Below, one piece after another: positions 24,035 to 31,972 of a stretch of 64,000 nucleotides of DNA. Position 1 is the first letter of the stretch. The number at the start of each line of letters is the position of its first letter. A model generated the notes under the pieces. That model was not told where the DNA came from. It made no database searches and was given only the letters and a program-made list of their open reading frames with translations. Origin of the DNA: Microlunatus antarcticus (GTDB lineage: Bacteria > Actinomycetota > Actinomycetes > Propionibacteriales > Propionibacteriaceae); the NCBI RefSeq assembly GCF_014193425.1, contig NZ_JACHZG010000001.1, positions 1,922,001 to 1,986,000 on the forward strand, in the 5' to 3' direction. Position numbers and translations under genes: made by a program.

Positions 24035-25217
24035 GTCGCGGCCCCTCGTCGTCGGCCTGACCGTCCTGCTGCTGGCCGGGTGCTCGGCACCGACGACGCC
24101 GGCCCGACCCGGCGCCTCCGCGACGGCCCCGGCCACCGCGGCGACCCCCGCGACCTCGCCCGGCCCGACCACCGCCCCGGCGACGGTCAGCGCCGAGGAA
24201 CCGTGCCGCGTCGAGCTGCCCGCGCGGTGGCAGGCGGCCCTCGACGACGGTGTCGTCGACCCGGCGAAGGGCGAGACCCTCACGGTCGCGCTCGGCGCCG
24301 CCGACGGGACGACGTTCCTGGTGTCCACGGTCAAGGGCGAGCAGCACGTCCTGGAGTGGCGCCGGGGCGACGAGCGCGGCGTGGTGCAGGACCTCGGGCT
24401 CGACCACCCGGAGTGGCAGGTGCTCGGCGCGACCTGGGACGGCCGCTACCTGGCCTACCGCGTCGACCAGTCGTACTCGAGCTTCGAGGACTTCTCCCTC
24501 TACGTCTGGGACAGCCGGAGCACCGCCAAGCCGGTGCGCGTCGCGCACGGCGAGCCCGACCGTCACGGCGACCTCATGCAGACGCCGTTCGTCGACCCGG
24601 TCCTGGCCGACGGCTGGCTCTACTGGACCCAGACCCGTGACGCCGACCCGGAGCACACCGTCCTGTCGGGCTACCGCCTGGAGGACGGCCGCACCGTACG
24701 GCTGAGCAAGGGCTACGGCCGGGCGCCCGTCCGTTTCGGCGACGACCTCGTCTGGGCGGACAGCGACGGGCCGGGGAAGACCAGCACGCTGCGGATGCTG
24801 GACCTCGCGACGCACGAGCCCGCCGAGGTGCCGGCCGCGCTGGCGGGCGTGCGCGGCCCGTACTACCTGGCCGGCGACGCCGACACCCTGACCTGGGTCG
24901 GCGGGGCCAAGGGTCGTGAGGTCGACGTCTGGCGGGCCGGCTGGCCGGAGCCGCGGCGGCTCCTCGAGGCGGACGACTCGCCCCAGCTGCCGCGGATCGC
25001 CGGCGACGTGGTCGTCTACGCGGCGGACGACGCGATGTACGCGGCCGACCTGCGTAGCTGGTCCTCCGCGCAGGTCACCCCGACCTACGGCGGCATCTAC
25101 GCCGACGGCGGCCCGGTCGTCACCGTCGGCTTCGCGCCCGCGTCGAAGGACCGCGGCTCGGTGCAGACCCTGCTCGACACCGACGCGGTCGGCCCGCTCG
25201 GGCGCACCGGCTGCTGA
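24018..25217 (+). CDS. Lipoprotein, beta-propeller-like
   Basis: A 399-residue protein with a type II signal peptide (LLLAGC lipobox near residue 22) and a long Thr/Pro/Ala-rich linker. The body has repeated W-x-G and LVWADSDG/YVWDSRS segments like WD40 or TolB propellers (for example LGATWDGRYLAYRVDQ). I can name no specific family. The GTG start lies inside the peptidase gene, so the two are probably translated together and the lipoprotein may bind or localise the peptidase. It ends with a free Cys (RTGC). Confidence 0.75.
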   Translation: MATSGRSRPLVVGLTVLLLAGCSAPTTPARPGASATAPATAATPATSPGPTTAPATVSAEEPCRVELPARWQAALDDGVVDPAKGETLTVALGAADGTTFLVSTVKGEQHVLEWRRGDERGVVQDLGLDHPEWQVLGATWDGRYLAYRVDQSYSSFEDFSLYVWDSRSTAKPVRVAHGEPDRHGDLMQTPFVDPVLADGWLYWTQTRDADPEHTVLSGYRLEDGRTVRLSKGYGRAPVRFGDDLVWADSDGPGKTSTLRMLDLATHEPAEVPAALAGVRGPYYLAGDADTLTWVGGAKGREVDVWRAGWPEPRRLLEADDSPQLPRIAGDVVVYAADDAMYAADLRSWSSAQVTPTYGGIYADGGPVVTVGFAPASKDRGSVQTLLDTDAVGPLGRTGC

Positions 25218-25254
25218 AGCCGGACGAGGACCGGTGCCGCCCGGCGGGCCCGGA

Positions 25255-25968
25255 TCAGACCGTGCCGAGAGCCGGTGCCCGTCGGCGCCGGACGATGTGG
25301 GGGAGCCCACGGCCGACCATCGCGAAGGTCCCGCCGATCCGCCGCGGCCACGACGGGTCGGGGGCGGGGGTGTGGGAGGCCAGGTCCTCGAGGTCGACGT
25401 AATGGGTCCGGACCGGGCCGATGCCCTCGAGGTCCAGCGCGAGCGCGTGGGTGACGAGGCCGTCGGCCTCGGCGCCGCCCGCGTCCAGCAGGTCGTCGGA
25501 GACCAGCAGGTACTCCGGCACCGCGACGGGGTTCTTGAGCAGCCGGTGGACGTGGATCACGTCCACCCCGACGAGCTTCTCGCGTCGACGGATCGTCTGC
25601 GTGGCCACCTCGCCGACGTGCGCGACGAACTTGAGCTTGAGCCCGTTGGTCTGCTTGCAGCTGCCGCAGGGACACATGTTGAGCTCGATGAAGCGGCGCT
25701 CGGTGTGGAAGGCGCGGTGCATGGCGACCGTCGCGTCCGTGGCCGCGGCCAGCGCGGACGCACCGTCGAGGGAGTCCACGTCGCGGGCGAGGAACGCGGC
25801 GTCGCCCTCGATCTCGATCAGCCGGAAGCCCCGGGCCGCGTCGACGATCCGGTCGAGCATGCGGGCCGTCGCCGCCTCGGCGTGCCCGAGCACGCTGCGG
25901 TGGAAGGTCATGTACTCGGTGTAGCCGCCGATGTCGGCGATCAGCAGCAGCGCGCGCCTGGTGGGCAT
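25255..25968 (-). CDS. DUF2652 protein, class III nucleotide cyclase-like
   Basis: A 237-residue soluble protein. LLLIADIGGYTEYM (Asp12) and FRLIEIEGDAAFLA (Asp56) match the two metal-binding strands of class III adenylate/guanylate cyclases, and KFVAHVGEVA..VGVDVIHVHRLLKN has the layout of their GE..G..VNxAARL segment. The usual Asn of that helix is replaced, so cyclase activity is uncertain. A Cys cluster (CPCGSC, residues 99-104) is typical of DUF2652. It is divergent from two genes whose products carry cyclic-nucleotide-binding domains, across a 72-nt gap. ATG 25968 starts just before the domain. Confidence 0.8.
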   Translation of the reverse strand: MPTRRALLLIADIGGYTEYMTFHRSVLGHAEAATARMLDRIVDAARGFRLIEIEGDAAFLARDVDSLDGASALAAATDATVAMHRAFHTERRFIELNMCPCGSCKQTNGLKLKFVAHVGEVATQTIRRREKLVGVDVIHVHRLLKNPVAVPEYLLVSDDLLDAGGAEADGLVTHALALDLEGIGPVRTHYVDLEDLASHTPAPDPSWPRRIGGTFAMVGRGLPHIVRRRRAPALGTV

Positions 25969-26040
25969 CTTGCGGACGCTAGCAGCGCGGGTCGACCAGG
26001 GCCAGACCCCGGAGGGCCCAGCCGTTAGCGTGTGCGCAGC

Positions 26041-27198
26041 ATGACTGCCCCGGCCGCGTTCCCCGACGACCTCGCGGCCCTGCTCGGGCCCGCCGGACCA
26101 CTCGGCCGGCCGCTGCGGGTGCTCGGGCTCTTCGCGCACCCGGACGACGAGGTCTTCTGCATGGGCGGCACCATCGCCCGCGCCTCTGCGGCCGGGGCCG
26201 AGACCGCCGTCGTGTCCCTGACCCGGGGCGACGCCGGGCAGATCCGCGACTCGGCGACGGCCACCCGCCGCACGCTCGGGGCCACCCGGGTCGCCGAGCT
26301 CCACGCGTCCGCGGCGGCGCTCGCCATCGACCACGTCGAGTGCCTCGACCTCGGCGACGGCACCCTGGCCGGCCGGCCCTTCCCCGAGGTGGTCGCGCTG
26401 GTCCGCTCGATCCTGGAACGTCTCGCGCCCGACGTGGTCGTCACGTTCGGCGAGGACGGGGGCTTCGGCCACCCCGACCACATGACGTCCTCGCGCGCCG
26501 TGCTCGCCGCCCGGGCGCAGCTGACGCGCCCGCCCCGGGTGCTCCACGCCCGGTTCCCGGCCCAGGACCGCCTCCTGCTCGACCTGCTCGTCGACTGGCT
26601 GACCTCGGGCGAGGAACGGTTCGCCGGCACCGCGGGCTTCGGGAACGCCCTGCGCCTGTTCGCCGACGGCTCGTCGGTCCTCGGCTTCGCCGCCGACCAC
26701 CTGCAGGTCCAGTGGTTCCCGGCCGGGTCGTACGTGATCGAGCAGGGCGAGCCGTCGAACGAGCTGTTCTGCCTCCTGTCCGGCACCGTCGACATCGTGG
26801 TGGAGGACGCCGCGGGGACGCTCGTCACCAAGGACAGCAGCGGGCCGGGCTCGTTCGTGGGTCAGGACGGTCTGGCGAGCGGCCGCCCGCGCAACGCCCA
26901 CGTGATCGCCCGCGACGACGTGACGTGCTTCGTCCTCGCGCCCCGCGGCCGTGACCTGTCGGCCGGGCGGGGCATCGGGGCGACCGCGACCGTGACCGCA
27001 CCGGAGGCGGGAGGGCGGACGCCCGTCGTGCCCCCCGCGCCGGCGGGCGACGTCACGCTGGACGTCGGCGCCGCCCTCGACCAGAAGATCGCCGCCCTGG
27101 TCGCGCACCGCTCGCAGTACGCGCTGGACCCCGAGCTGCTGCCCCGCCGGGTGCTCGGGCCGCTGCTGGGCACCGAGCACTTCACCGTGGTCGGCTAG
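26041..27198 (+). CDS. PIG-L family deacetylase with an inserted cyclic-nucleotide-binding domain
   Basis: A 385-residue protein. The PIG-L/LmbE metal site is complete: AHPDDE (His33, Asp36) and GHPDH (His144, His147). This family removes acetyl groups from N-acetylglucosaminyl compounds, for example in mycothiol synthesis. The closing PIG-L segment, DVGAALDQKIAALVAHRSQY, is at residues 341-360, but between about 205 and 305 sits a cyclic-nucleotide-binding-like barrel (EQGEPSNELFCLLSGTVDIVVE, then GQDGLASGRPRNAHV). The phosphate-binding cassette has Gln instead of the usual Glu, so ligand binding is uncertain. The insertion could switch the deacetylase. ATG 26041 preferred. Ten nt separate it from the MFS gene. 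Confidence 0.87.
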   Translation: MTAPAAFPDDLAALLGPAGPLGRPLRVLGLFAHPDDEVFCMGGTIARASAAGAETAVVSLTRGDAGQIRDSATATRRTLGATRVAELHASAAALAIDHVECLDLGDGTLAGRPFPEVVALVRSILERLAPDVVVTFGEDGGFGHPDHMTSSRAVLAARAQLTRPPRVLHARFPAQDRLLLDLLVDWLTSGEERFAGTAGFGNALRLFADGSSVLGFAADHLQVQWFPAGSYVIEQGEPSNELFCLLSGTVDIVVEDAAGTLVTKDSSGPGSFVGQDGLASGRPRNAHVIARDDVTCFVLAPRGRDLSAGRGIGATATVTAPEAGGRTPVVPPAPAGDVTLDVGAALDQKIAALVAHRSQYALDPELLPRRVLGPLLGTEHFTVVG

Positions 27199-27207
27199 GG
27201 CGGCGAC

Positions 27208-28890
27208 GTGGGCGCGGCCGGGGTCCTGCGCGAACGGCTCCGCGGCACGCGGCAGGCGCTGCGGCACCGTGACCTGGCCCGGCTCCTGCTCGTCTGGGGC
27301 GTCTGGATCACGGCCGACTGGGCGCTGCTGATCACCGTCTCGCTGCTGGCGCTCGACGCCTCCGGGCCGGCGGCCGTCGGGCTCGTCGGGGCCGTACGCG
27401 TCCTCCCGGCGGCGCTGCTCAGCGCACCCGCGTCGGTGCTGACCGACCGCTGGTCCCGCAGCCGGCTGCTTGCCGCGGTCTACGCCGGCTCGTCCGTCCT
27501 GGCCGGCCTCCTCGTGTGGTGCGCGGTGACGGACGCCGGGCTCCCGGCCCTGCTCGTGGTCGTCGCGGCCGGCTCGGCGCTGTCGGCGGCCGTCCGGCCC
27601 ACGTTGCAGGCGATGGTGCCGACCCTGGTCACCTCACCCACCGACCTGATCGCCGCGAACGCCGGCTTCGCGACGCTCGAGGCGCTGGGCACGGTCGTCG
27701 GGCCGGGGCTCTGCGCGGCCCTGCTCGGGGTGCTGGGCCCCCCGGGCGTGCTCGGCGTGCTGGTGGTGCTCCTCGGCGTGGCCGCGGTCGTCGCCGCGAC
27801 GATCCGGACCCCGTTCGTGCCGGCCCGGCGCGTGCCCGGCTCGACCCGGGACGCGTGGCTGGCACCCCTGCTCGGTTTCCGGGTGCTCGCACGGCCCGGG
27901 CTGCGGCCGGCCGTCTCGCTCTTCCTCGGCCAGACCGTGATGCGCGGGCTCCTGAACGTCTTCGTGGTCCTCGTCGCCACCTCCGTGGTCGGCGGCTCGG
28001 AGTCGCTGGCCGGCCGCCTCTTCATCGCGATGGGCCTGGGCGGGCTGGTCGGCGCCGTCGTGGCGATGGGTCTGGGACCGCGGCGCGGGAGCCGCTGGAT
28101 CGCCCTCGGGATCGTGCTCTGGGGCCTGCCGGTCGTGGCGATCGGGATCTGGCCGCAGGCCGGTCCCGCCTCGGCCTCGCTCGCCCTGCTGGGCTTCGGG
28201 AACGCGCTGCTCGACGTCTCCGGCTACACGCTGGTCAACCGGCTCGTGCCCGACCACCTCGCGGGGCGGGCCTGGGGGGCGTTCAACGCGCTCGCCGCCG
28301 CGGTCGTCGCCCTCGGCTCGCTGCTCGCCCCGCCGCTCGTGGCGGCGCTCGGGCTGGGCGGGGCGATGGTGCTGACCGGCGCCGTGCTCGCGCTGGCCCC
28401 GGTGCTGACCTGGCGGCGGCTCAGCCGCCTCGACGCCCTGGCCGGGGGGCGTACGGAGGACGTCGAGCTGCTGCGCCGGGTGCCGCTCTTCGCCGCCCTG
28501 TCGCTCGTGGGCGTCGAGCGCCTGGCCCGGAGCGCCCAGGTCCGGCGGGTCGACCCCGGGACCGACGTCGTCCGCCAGGGCGAGCCGGCGGCCGAGTTCT
28601 ACGTCCTCGCGTCCGGTGCGGCGGTGGTCGTCCGCGACGGGCGGGAGGTCCGCCGGCTGGGTGCGGGCGAGGCCTTCGGCGAGATCGCCCTCCTGGAGCC
28701 GGGTCCCCGGACGGCCACCGTCACCACGCTGACGCCGGCACGGCTGCTGGTCCTCGACCGCGACGGCTTCGTCGGCGCCGTCACCGGGCACCGGCCCACC
28801 GACGACCTCGCCCGCGCCCGGCTGGCCTCGCTGCACGCCGCCGACGAGGAGCGCGGCCCGGACGCGGTCGAGGAACCTCCGCTCCCGTAG
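27208..28890 (+). CDS. MFS transporter with C-terminal cyclic-nucleotide-binding domain
   Basis: A 560-residue protein. The first 410 residues are a 12-helix major facilitator (GLVGAVRVLPAALLSAPASVLTDRWSRSRLL, MFS loop). Residues about 425-530 are a cyclic-nucleotide-binding domain with a complete phosphate-binding cassette: FGEIALLEPGPRTATV (conserved Gly-Glu and Arg). This suggests transport gated by cAMP or cGMP. Start is GTG 27208, 9 nt after the PIG-L gene. Its substrate is unknown. Architecture resembles family members in actinobacteria but is not common. Confidence 0.87.
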   Translation: MGAAGVLRERLRGTRQALRHRDLARLLLVWGVWITADWALLITVSLLALDASGPAAVGLVGAVRVLPAALLSAPASVLTDRWSRSRLLAAVYAGSSVLAGLLVWCAVTDAGLPALLVVVAAGSALSAAVRPTLQAMVPTLVTSPTDLIAANAGFATLEALGTVVGPGLCAALLGVLGPPGVLGVLVVLLGVAAVVAATIRTPFVPARRVPGSTRDAWLAPLLGFRVLARPGLRPAVSLFLGQTVMRGLLNVFVVLVATSVVGGSESLAGRLFIAMGLGGLVGAVVAMGLGPRRGSRWIALGIVLWGLPVVAIGIWPQAGPASASLALLGFGNALLDVSGYTLVNRLVPDHLAGRAWGAFNALAAAVVALGSLLAPPLVAALGLGGAMVLTGAVLALAPVLTWRRLSRLDALAGGRTEDVELLRRVPLFAALSLVGVERLARSAQVRRVDPGTDVVRQGEPAAEFYVLASGAAVVVRDGREVRRLGAGEAFGEIALLEPGPRTATVTTLTPARLLVLDRDGFVGAVTGHRPTDDLARARLASLHAADEERGPDAVEEPPLP

Positions 28891-28950
28891 CTCCTGCGCT
28901 TCGACGGCCGGTCCGGGACCCGCCGCCCGGAGACGCCCTGGTCCCGGTGA

Positions 28951-28970
28951 TTCGGGACGGAAGTCCCTGT
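28951..28970 (+). promoter_or_regulatory. DosR-type box upstream of the sensor kinase gene
   Basis: TTCGGGAC-GGA-AGTCCCTGT has GGGAC and GTCCC arms with a 4-bp spacer, and matches about 15 of 20 positions of the mycobacterial DosR consensus (TTSGGGACTWWAGTCCCSAA). It lies about 180 nt before the kinase start within a 256-nt gene-free gap. This suggests autoregulation of the DosRS-like pair. Confidence 0.65.
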
Positions 28971-29146
28971 CGCCGCCCCCGGGCAGGGGCGTTCACTGAG
29001 GTGGTCAGCGGAGGACCCGAGGCGCGCACGAGTTGGGGGACTCAGGGGGCGCCGGAGGTCACCGCTGCCGACCGAGGTGGGGAGCAGGACCGAGCCGGGT
29101 GCTGCCCTCCACCGCGGTGACGTGTCGAGGCCCCCGGGAGGCAGAC

Positions 29147-30679
29147 GTGCTGGCCGACCCGGAGGCCCCCGTGGTCGCACTGTCGCAGCGCCGTCTCGAG
29201 CTGCTGATGCAGGCCGACCGCGCCATCCTGAGCGAGCTGTCGATGACGACCGTCCTCCGTCAGATCGCCTCGTCGGCCCGTGACCTCGTCGACGCCCGCT
29301 ACGCCGCCGTGGGCGTGGTCGGGACCGACGGGGAGCCGGCGGAGCTCGTCCACGTGGGGACGCCGGACGACGCGGTCCGCAGGAACGGCGGGCTCGCCGC
29401 CGACCACGGCCTGCTCGGGGTGCCGATCACGGTCCGGGACGCGGTCCACGCCAACCTCTACCTCTCCGAGCCCGCCGGGGGTGGAGGCTTCACCGCGGAG
29501 GACCGTGCCGTGCTCGACGCCCTCGGGGTGACGGCCGGCTTCGCCATCCAGAACAGCTGGCTCTACGAGGACAGCCAGCGCCGCCAGCACTGGGCCGAGG
29601 CGGTGGCCCAGGTCAGCTCGGCCCTGCTGGACCCGTCGCCCGGCGACGACCCGGTCGCCCTCATCGCGGACACGGTCCTGGCGCTGACCCGGGCCGACGT
29701 CGTCTCGGTCGTCGTGCCCGCGTCCGAGCCGGGGACGTTCCGGGTGCAGCTCGCCCGGGGCGTACGGGCGTCCGAGATCGAGGGCATGACCTACCCGGCC
29801 CTGCGCAGCGTCGCCGCCCTCGCGCTGGCCACCGGCAAGGGCGTCCGGATGGGCTCGCAGGAGGTGGAGGAGGGTTTCGTCATCCACCTGCGCTCGATCG
29901 TGGACGTCGGCGCGGTGCTGGGACTGCCCCTCCACGGCTCCGAGGGCTCGCGCGGCGCGCTGGTCGTGGTCCGGCGGCACGGGCGCCCGGCGTTCGACCT
30001 CAGCGACCTCGTGCTGAGCGAGTCGTTCGCCGCGCAGGCGGCCCTGGCCATGGAGCTGGCCCAGGCGCGCGCCGACCAGCAGCAGCTGGTCGTGCTGCAG
30101 GACCGCGAACGCATCGCCCGCGACCTCCACGACCACGTCATCCAGCGGCTGTACGCCCTCGGGCTCACGCTCGAGGGCCTGGCCGGCTCGTCGGACCCGG
30201 TCACCGCGCCCCGGCTCGTCTCGGTCGTCGACGACCTGGACGTGACCGTGCGGCAGATCCGCAACCTGATCTTCCGGCTGCAGGCGTCGGAGACGGTCCG
30301 GACGCTCCGGTCCGCCGTCCTCGAGGTCACCGACGAGGCGACGCCCGGGCTCGGCTTCGACCCCGACGTGAGCTTCGAGGGCCCGGTCGACACGCTCGCC
30401 GACGAGGCGCTCGTCGGTGACGTCGAGGCGGTCTGCCGCGAGGCGCTCAGCAACGTGGTGCGTCACGCCCGGGCGTCGAGCGTGTCCGTCCGGGTGACCG
30501 CCTTCGGCGCCGCGCTCACCGTGGTGGTCTCCGACGACGGGATCGGGCTGGACCGGCTGTCGCGGCGCAGCGGTCTGCACAACCTCGAGCGGCGCGCGCT
30601 CCAGCGCCAGGGGAGCTGTCGCCTCAGCCGGCGGCCGGCGGGCGGGACGGTGCTGCGATGGTCGATCCCGCTGACGTGA
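29147..30679 (+). CDS. GAF-domain sensor histidine kinase (DosS/DevS-like)
   Basis: A 510-residue cytoplasmic kinase: GAF domain 1 (about 30-140), GAF domain 2 (about 150-305), HisKA_3 dimerisation region with phosphoacceptor His328 in RIARDLHDHVIQ, and ATPase motifs (SNVVRHA, SDDGIGL, HNLERRALQ). The LGVPITVRD and NLYLSEPAGGGGFTAEDRAVL stretch of GAF 1 follows DosS closely; His87 lies where DosS has the His before LGVPI, so heme-based O2, CO or NO sensing is possible but not shown. GTG 29147 is preceded by GGGAGG; the frame is open further upstream. The response regulator gene overlaps its end by 22 nt. Confidence 0.9.
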   Translation: MLADPEAPVVALSQRRLELLMQADRAILSELSMTTVLRQIASSARDLVDARYAAVGVVGTDGEPAELVHVGTPDDAVRRNGGLAADHGLLGVPITVRDAVHANLYLSEPAGGGGFTAEDRAVLDALGVTAGFAIQNSWLYEDSQRRQHWAEAVAQVSSALLDPSPGDDPVALIADTVLALTRADVVSVVVPASEPGTFRVQLARGVRASEIEGMTYPALRSVAALALATGKGVRMGSQEVEEGFVIHLRSIVDVGAVLGLPLHGSEGSRGALVVVRRHGRPAFDLSDLVLSESFAAQAALAMELAQARADQQQLVVLQDRERIARDLHDHVIQRLYALGLTLEGLAGSSDPVTAPRLVSVVDDLDVTVRQIRNLIFRLQASETVRTLRSAVLEVTDEATPGLGFDPDVSFEGPVDTLADEALVGDVEAVCREALSNVVRHARASSVSVRVTAFGAALTVVVSDDGIGLDRLSRRSGLHNLERRALQRQGSCRLSRRPAGGTVLRWSIPLT

Positions 30680-31338
30680 CCCGGCCCCCGATCCGGCTGT
30701 TCCTGCTCGACGACCACGAGATCGTCCGGCGGGGGATCACCGAGCTGCTCTCGAGGACCTCCGACATCGAGGTCGTCGGCGAGGCCTCGACGGTCGCGCA
30801 GGCGCTGACGAGGATCCCGGCCTGCCGGCCCGACGTGGCGGTGCTCGACGCCCGCCTGCCGGACGGCAGCGGCATCGACCTGTGCCGCGAGGTGCGGTCG
30901 CGCCACCCTGCGACCCGGTGCCTCGTCCTCACCTCGTACGACGACGACGAGGCGCTCTTCGCCGCGGTGCTGGCGGGGGCGTCGGGCTACCTGCTCAAGC
31001 AGATCCGCGGGTCCTCGCTGACCGACGCGATCCGGGCCGTGGCCGCCGGGCAGTCGCTGATCGACCCGCTCATGACCGGCAAGCTGCTCGAACGACTCCG
31101 GCGCCCGCCGGAGCCCGACAGCCGCATCAGCGGGCTGTCCGAGCGCGAGCTCGAGATCCTCGACCTCATCGCCGAGGGTCTCTCCAACCGGGAGATCGGG
31201 CAGCGGCTGTTCCTGGCCGAGAAGACGGTGAAGAACTACATCTCCAGCCTGCTGTCGAAGCTGAAGCTGCAGCGCCGTACCCAGGCCGCCGTCCTGCGGA
31301 CCGAGGTCCGCCACGACGAGTCGGAGGCACGCGGCTGA
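30658..31338 (+). CDS. NarL/DosR-family response regulator
   Basis: A 226-residue regulator. The receiver domain has phospho-acceptor Asp64 in VLDARLPDG, with the acidic pair DD at 18-19 and Lys in YLLKQ. The LuxR-type helix-turn-helix (LSERELEILDLIAEGLSNREIGQRL, AEKTVKNYISSLLSKL) matches DosR, including EKTVKNY. It would be phosphorylated by the kinase whose gene it overlaps and bind the GGGAC-N4-GTCCC boxes at 28951 and perhaps 31547. Likely signal: low oxygen or NO, by analogy only. Confidence 0.92.
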   Translation: MVDPADVTRPPIRLFLLDDHEIVRRGITELLSRTSDIEVVGEASTVAQALTRIPACRPDVAVLDARLPDGSGIDLCREVRSRHPATRCLVLTSYDDDEALFAAVLAGASGYLLKQIRGSSLTDAIRAVAAGQSLIDPLMTGKLLERLRRPPEPDSRISGLSERELEILDLIAEGLSNREIGQRLFLAEKTVKNYISSLLSKLKLQRRTQAAVLRTEVRHDESEARG

Positions 31339-31588
31339 GCCGGTCCGCCGCCGGGTCTCCGGCGGGACCCCGCCCGGCCGGCGCGCTGGAGGGGGGGTCC
31401 AGATCGCGGCAGACGACCGGGCGGGGCGACATGGCAGCCCCCCCGCCGGGGCCGCGCCGCGAGCAGGCGTACCCGCCGGGGCGGCTCGGCCCCGAGCCAG
31501 CCTCGTCGCACCCCGGGGCCGACCGCGAGCGTCGATGGTCCTCGATCGCGGGACCTTGGTCCCGCGTACGGATCGCCCACCGTCCCTG
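31339..31588. other. 250-nt gene-free gap between convergent genes, with one strong palindrome
   Basis: No reading frame on either strand resembles a protein. The only clear structure is CGCGGGACC-TT-GGTCCCGCG at 31547-31566. The response regulator gene ends on one side and the VOC gene ends on the other, so a terminator function is expected here. Confidence 0.6.
31547..31566. terminator. Perfect 9-bp palindrome: terminator or DosR-type box
   Basis: CGCGGGACC and GGTCCCGCG arms around TT. It lies between the convergent ends of the response regulator and VOC genes, so an intrinsic bidirectional terminator is the simplest reading, though no U-tract follows. The core GGGAC-CTTG-GTCCC also has the spacing of a DosR box, like the one at 28951. 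Confidence 0.45.
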
Positions 31589-31972
31589 TCAGCCCAGCTC
31601 GTTGCTGATCTCGACCAGGTTGCCGTCCGGGTCGCGGATGTACACGCTCCGCAACGGGCCCCGGGCACCCGTCTGCGGGCCCGGTCCCTCGAGGACCGCG
31701 ACCCCGTGGGCGGCGAGCTCGGCCTGCACGACGTCGAGCGGGTCCGAGGTGGTGAAGCAGAGGTCACCCGTCCCGGGTCCGGGACGGGCGGCTTTCGGCT
31801 CGTACTCGTTCCCGGCCTGGTGCAGGTTGATCTTGCTGTCGCCGAAGTGCAGCGCCACGTGGTCGTCCTCGAACACCACGGCCTCCATGCCGAGGACGTC
31901 GACGTAGAAGCGGACCGTCCGCTCGAGATCGACTACGGTCAGCACGAGGTGGTCGAGCTGGTCGATCCGCAC
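31589..31972 (-). CDS. VOC (glyoxalase/bleomycin resistance) family protein
   Basis: A 127-residue vicinal-oxygen-chelate protein: LDHLVLTVVDLERTVRFYVDVLGMEAV (metal-ligand His8), HVALHFGDSKINLH, and the terminal SVYIRDPDGNLVEIS (Glu ligand). It resembles virulence-type VOC proteins (VCA/Rv-like) of unassigned substrate. GTG 31972 has a strong ribosome site (GAGGAGG). It converges on the response regulator. Confidence 0.9.
   Translation of the reverse strand: MRIDQLDHLVLTVVDLERTVRFYVDVLGMEAVVFEDDHVALHFGDSKINLHQAGNEYEPKAARPGPGTGDLCFTTSDPLDVVQAELAAHGVAVLEGPGPQTGARGPLRSVYIRDPDGNLVEISNELG

Noticed and set aside
25989-26009. GGGTC/GACCC repeat between the DUF2652 and PIG-L genes as a regulator site
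   Set aside because: Only 5-bp arms in very GC-rich DNA; likely chance.
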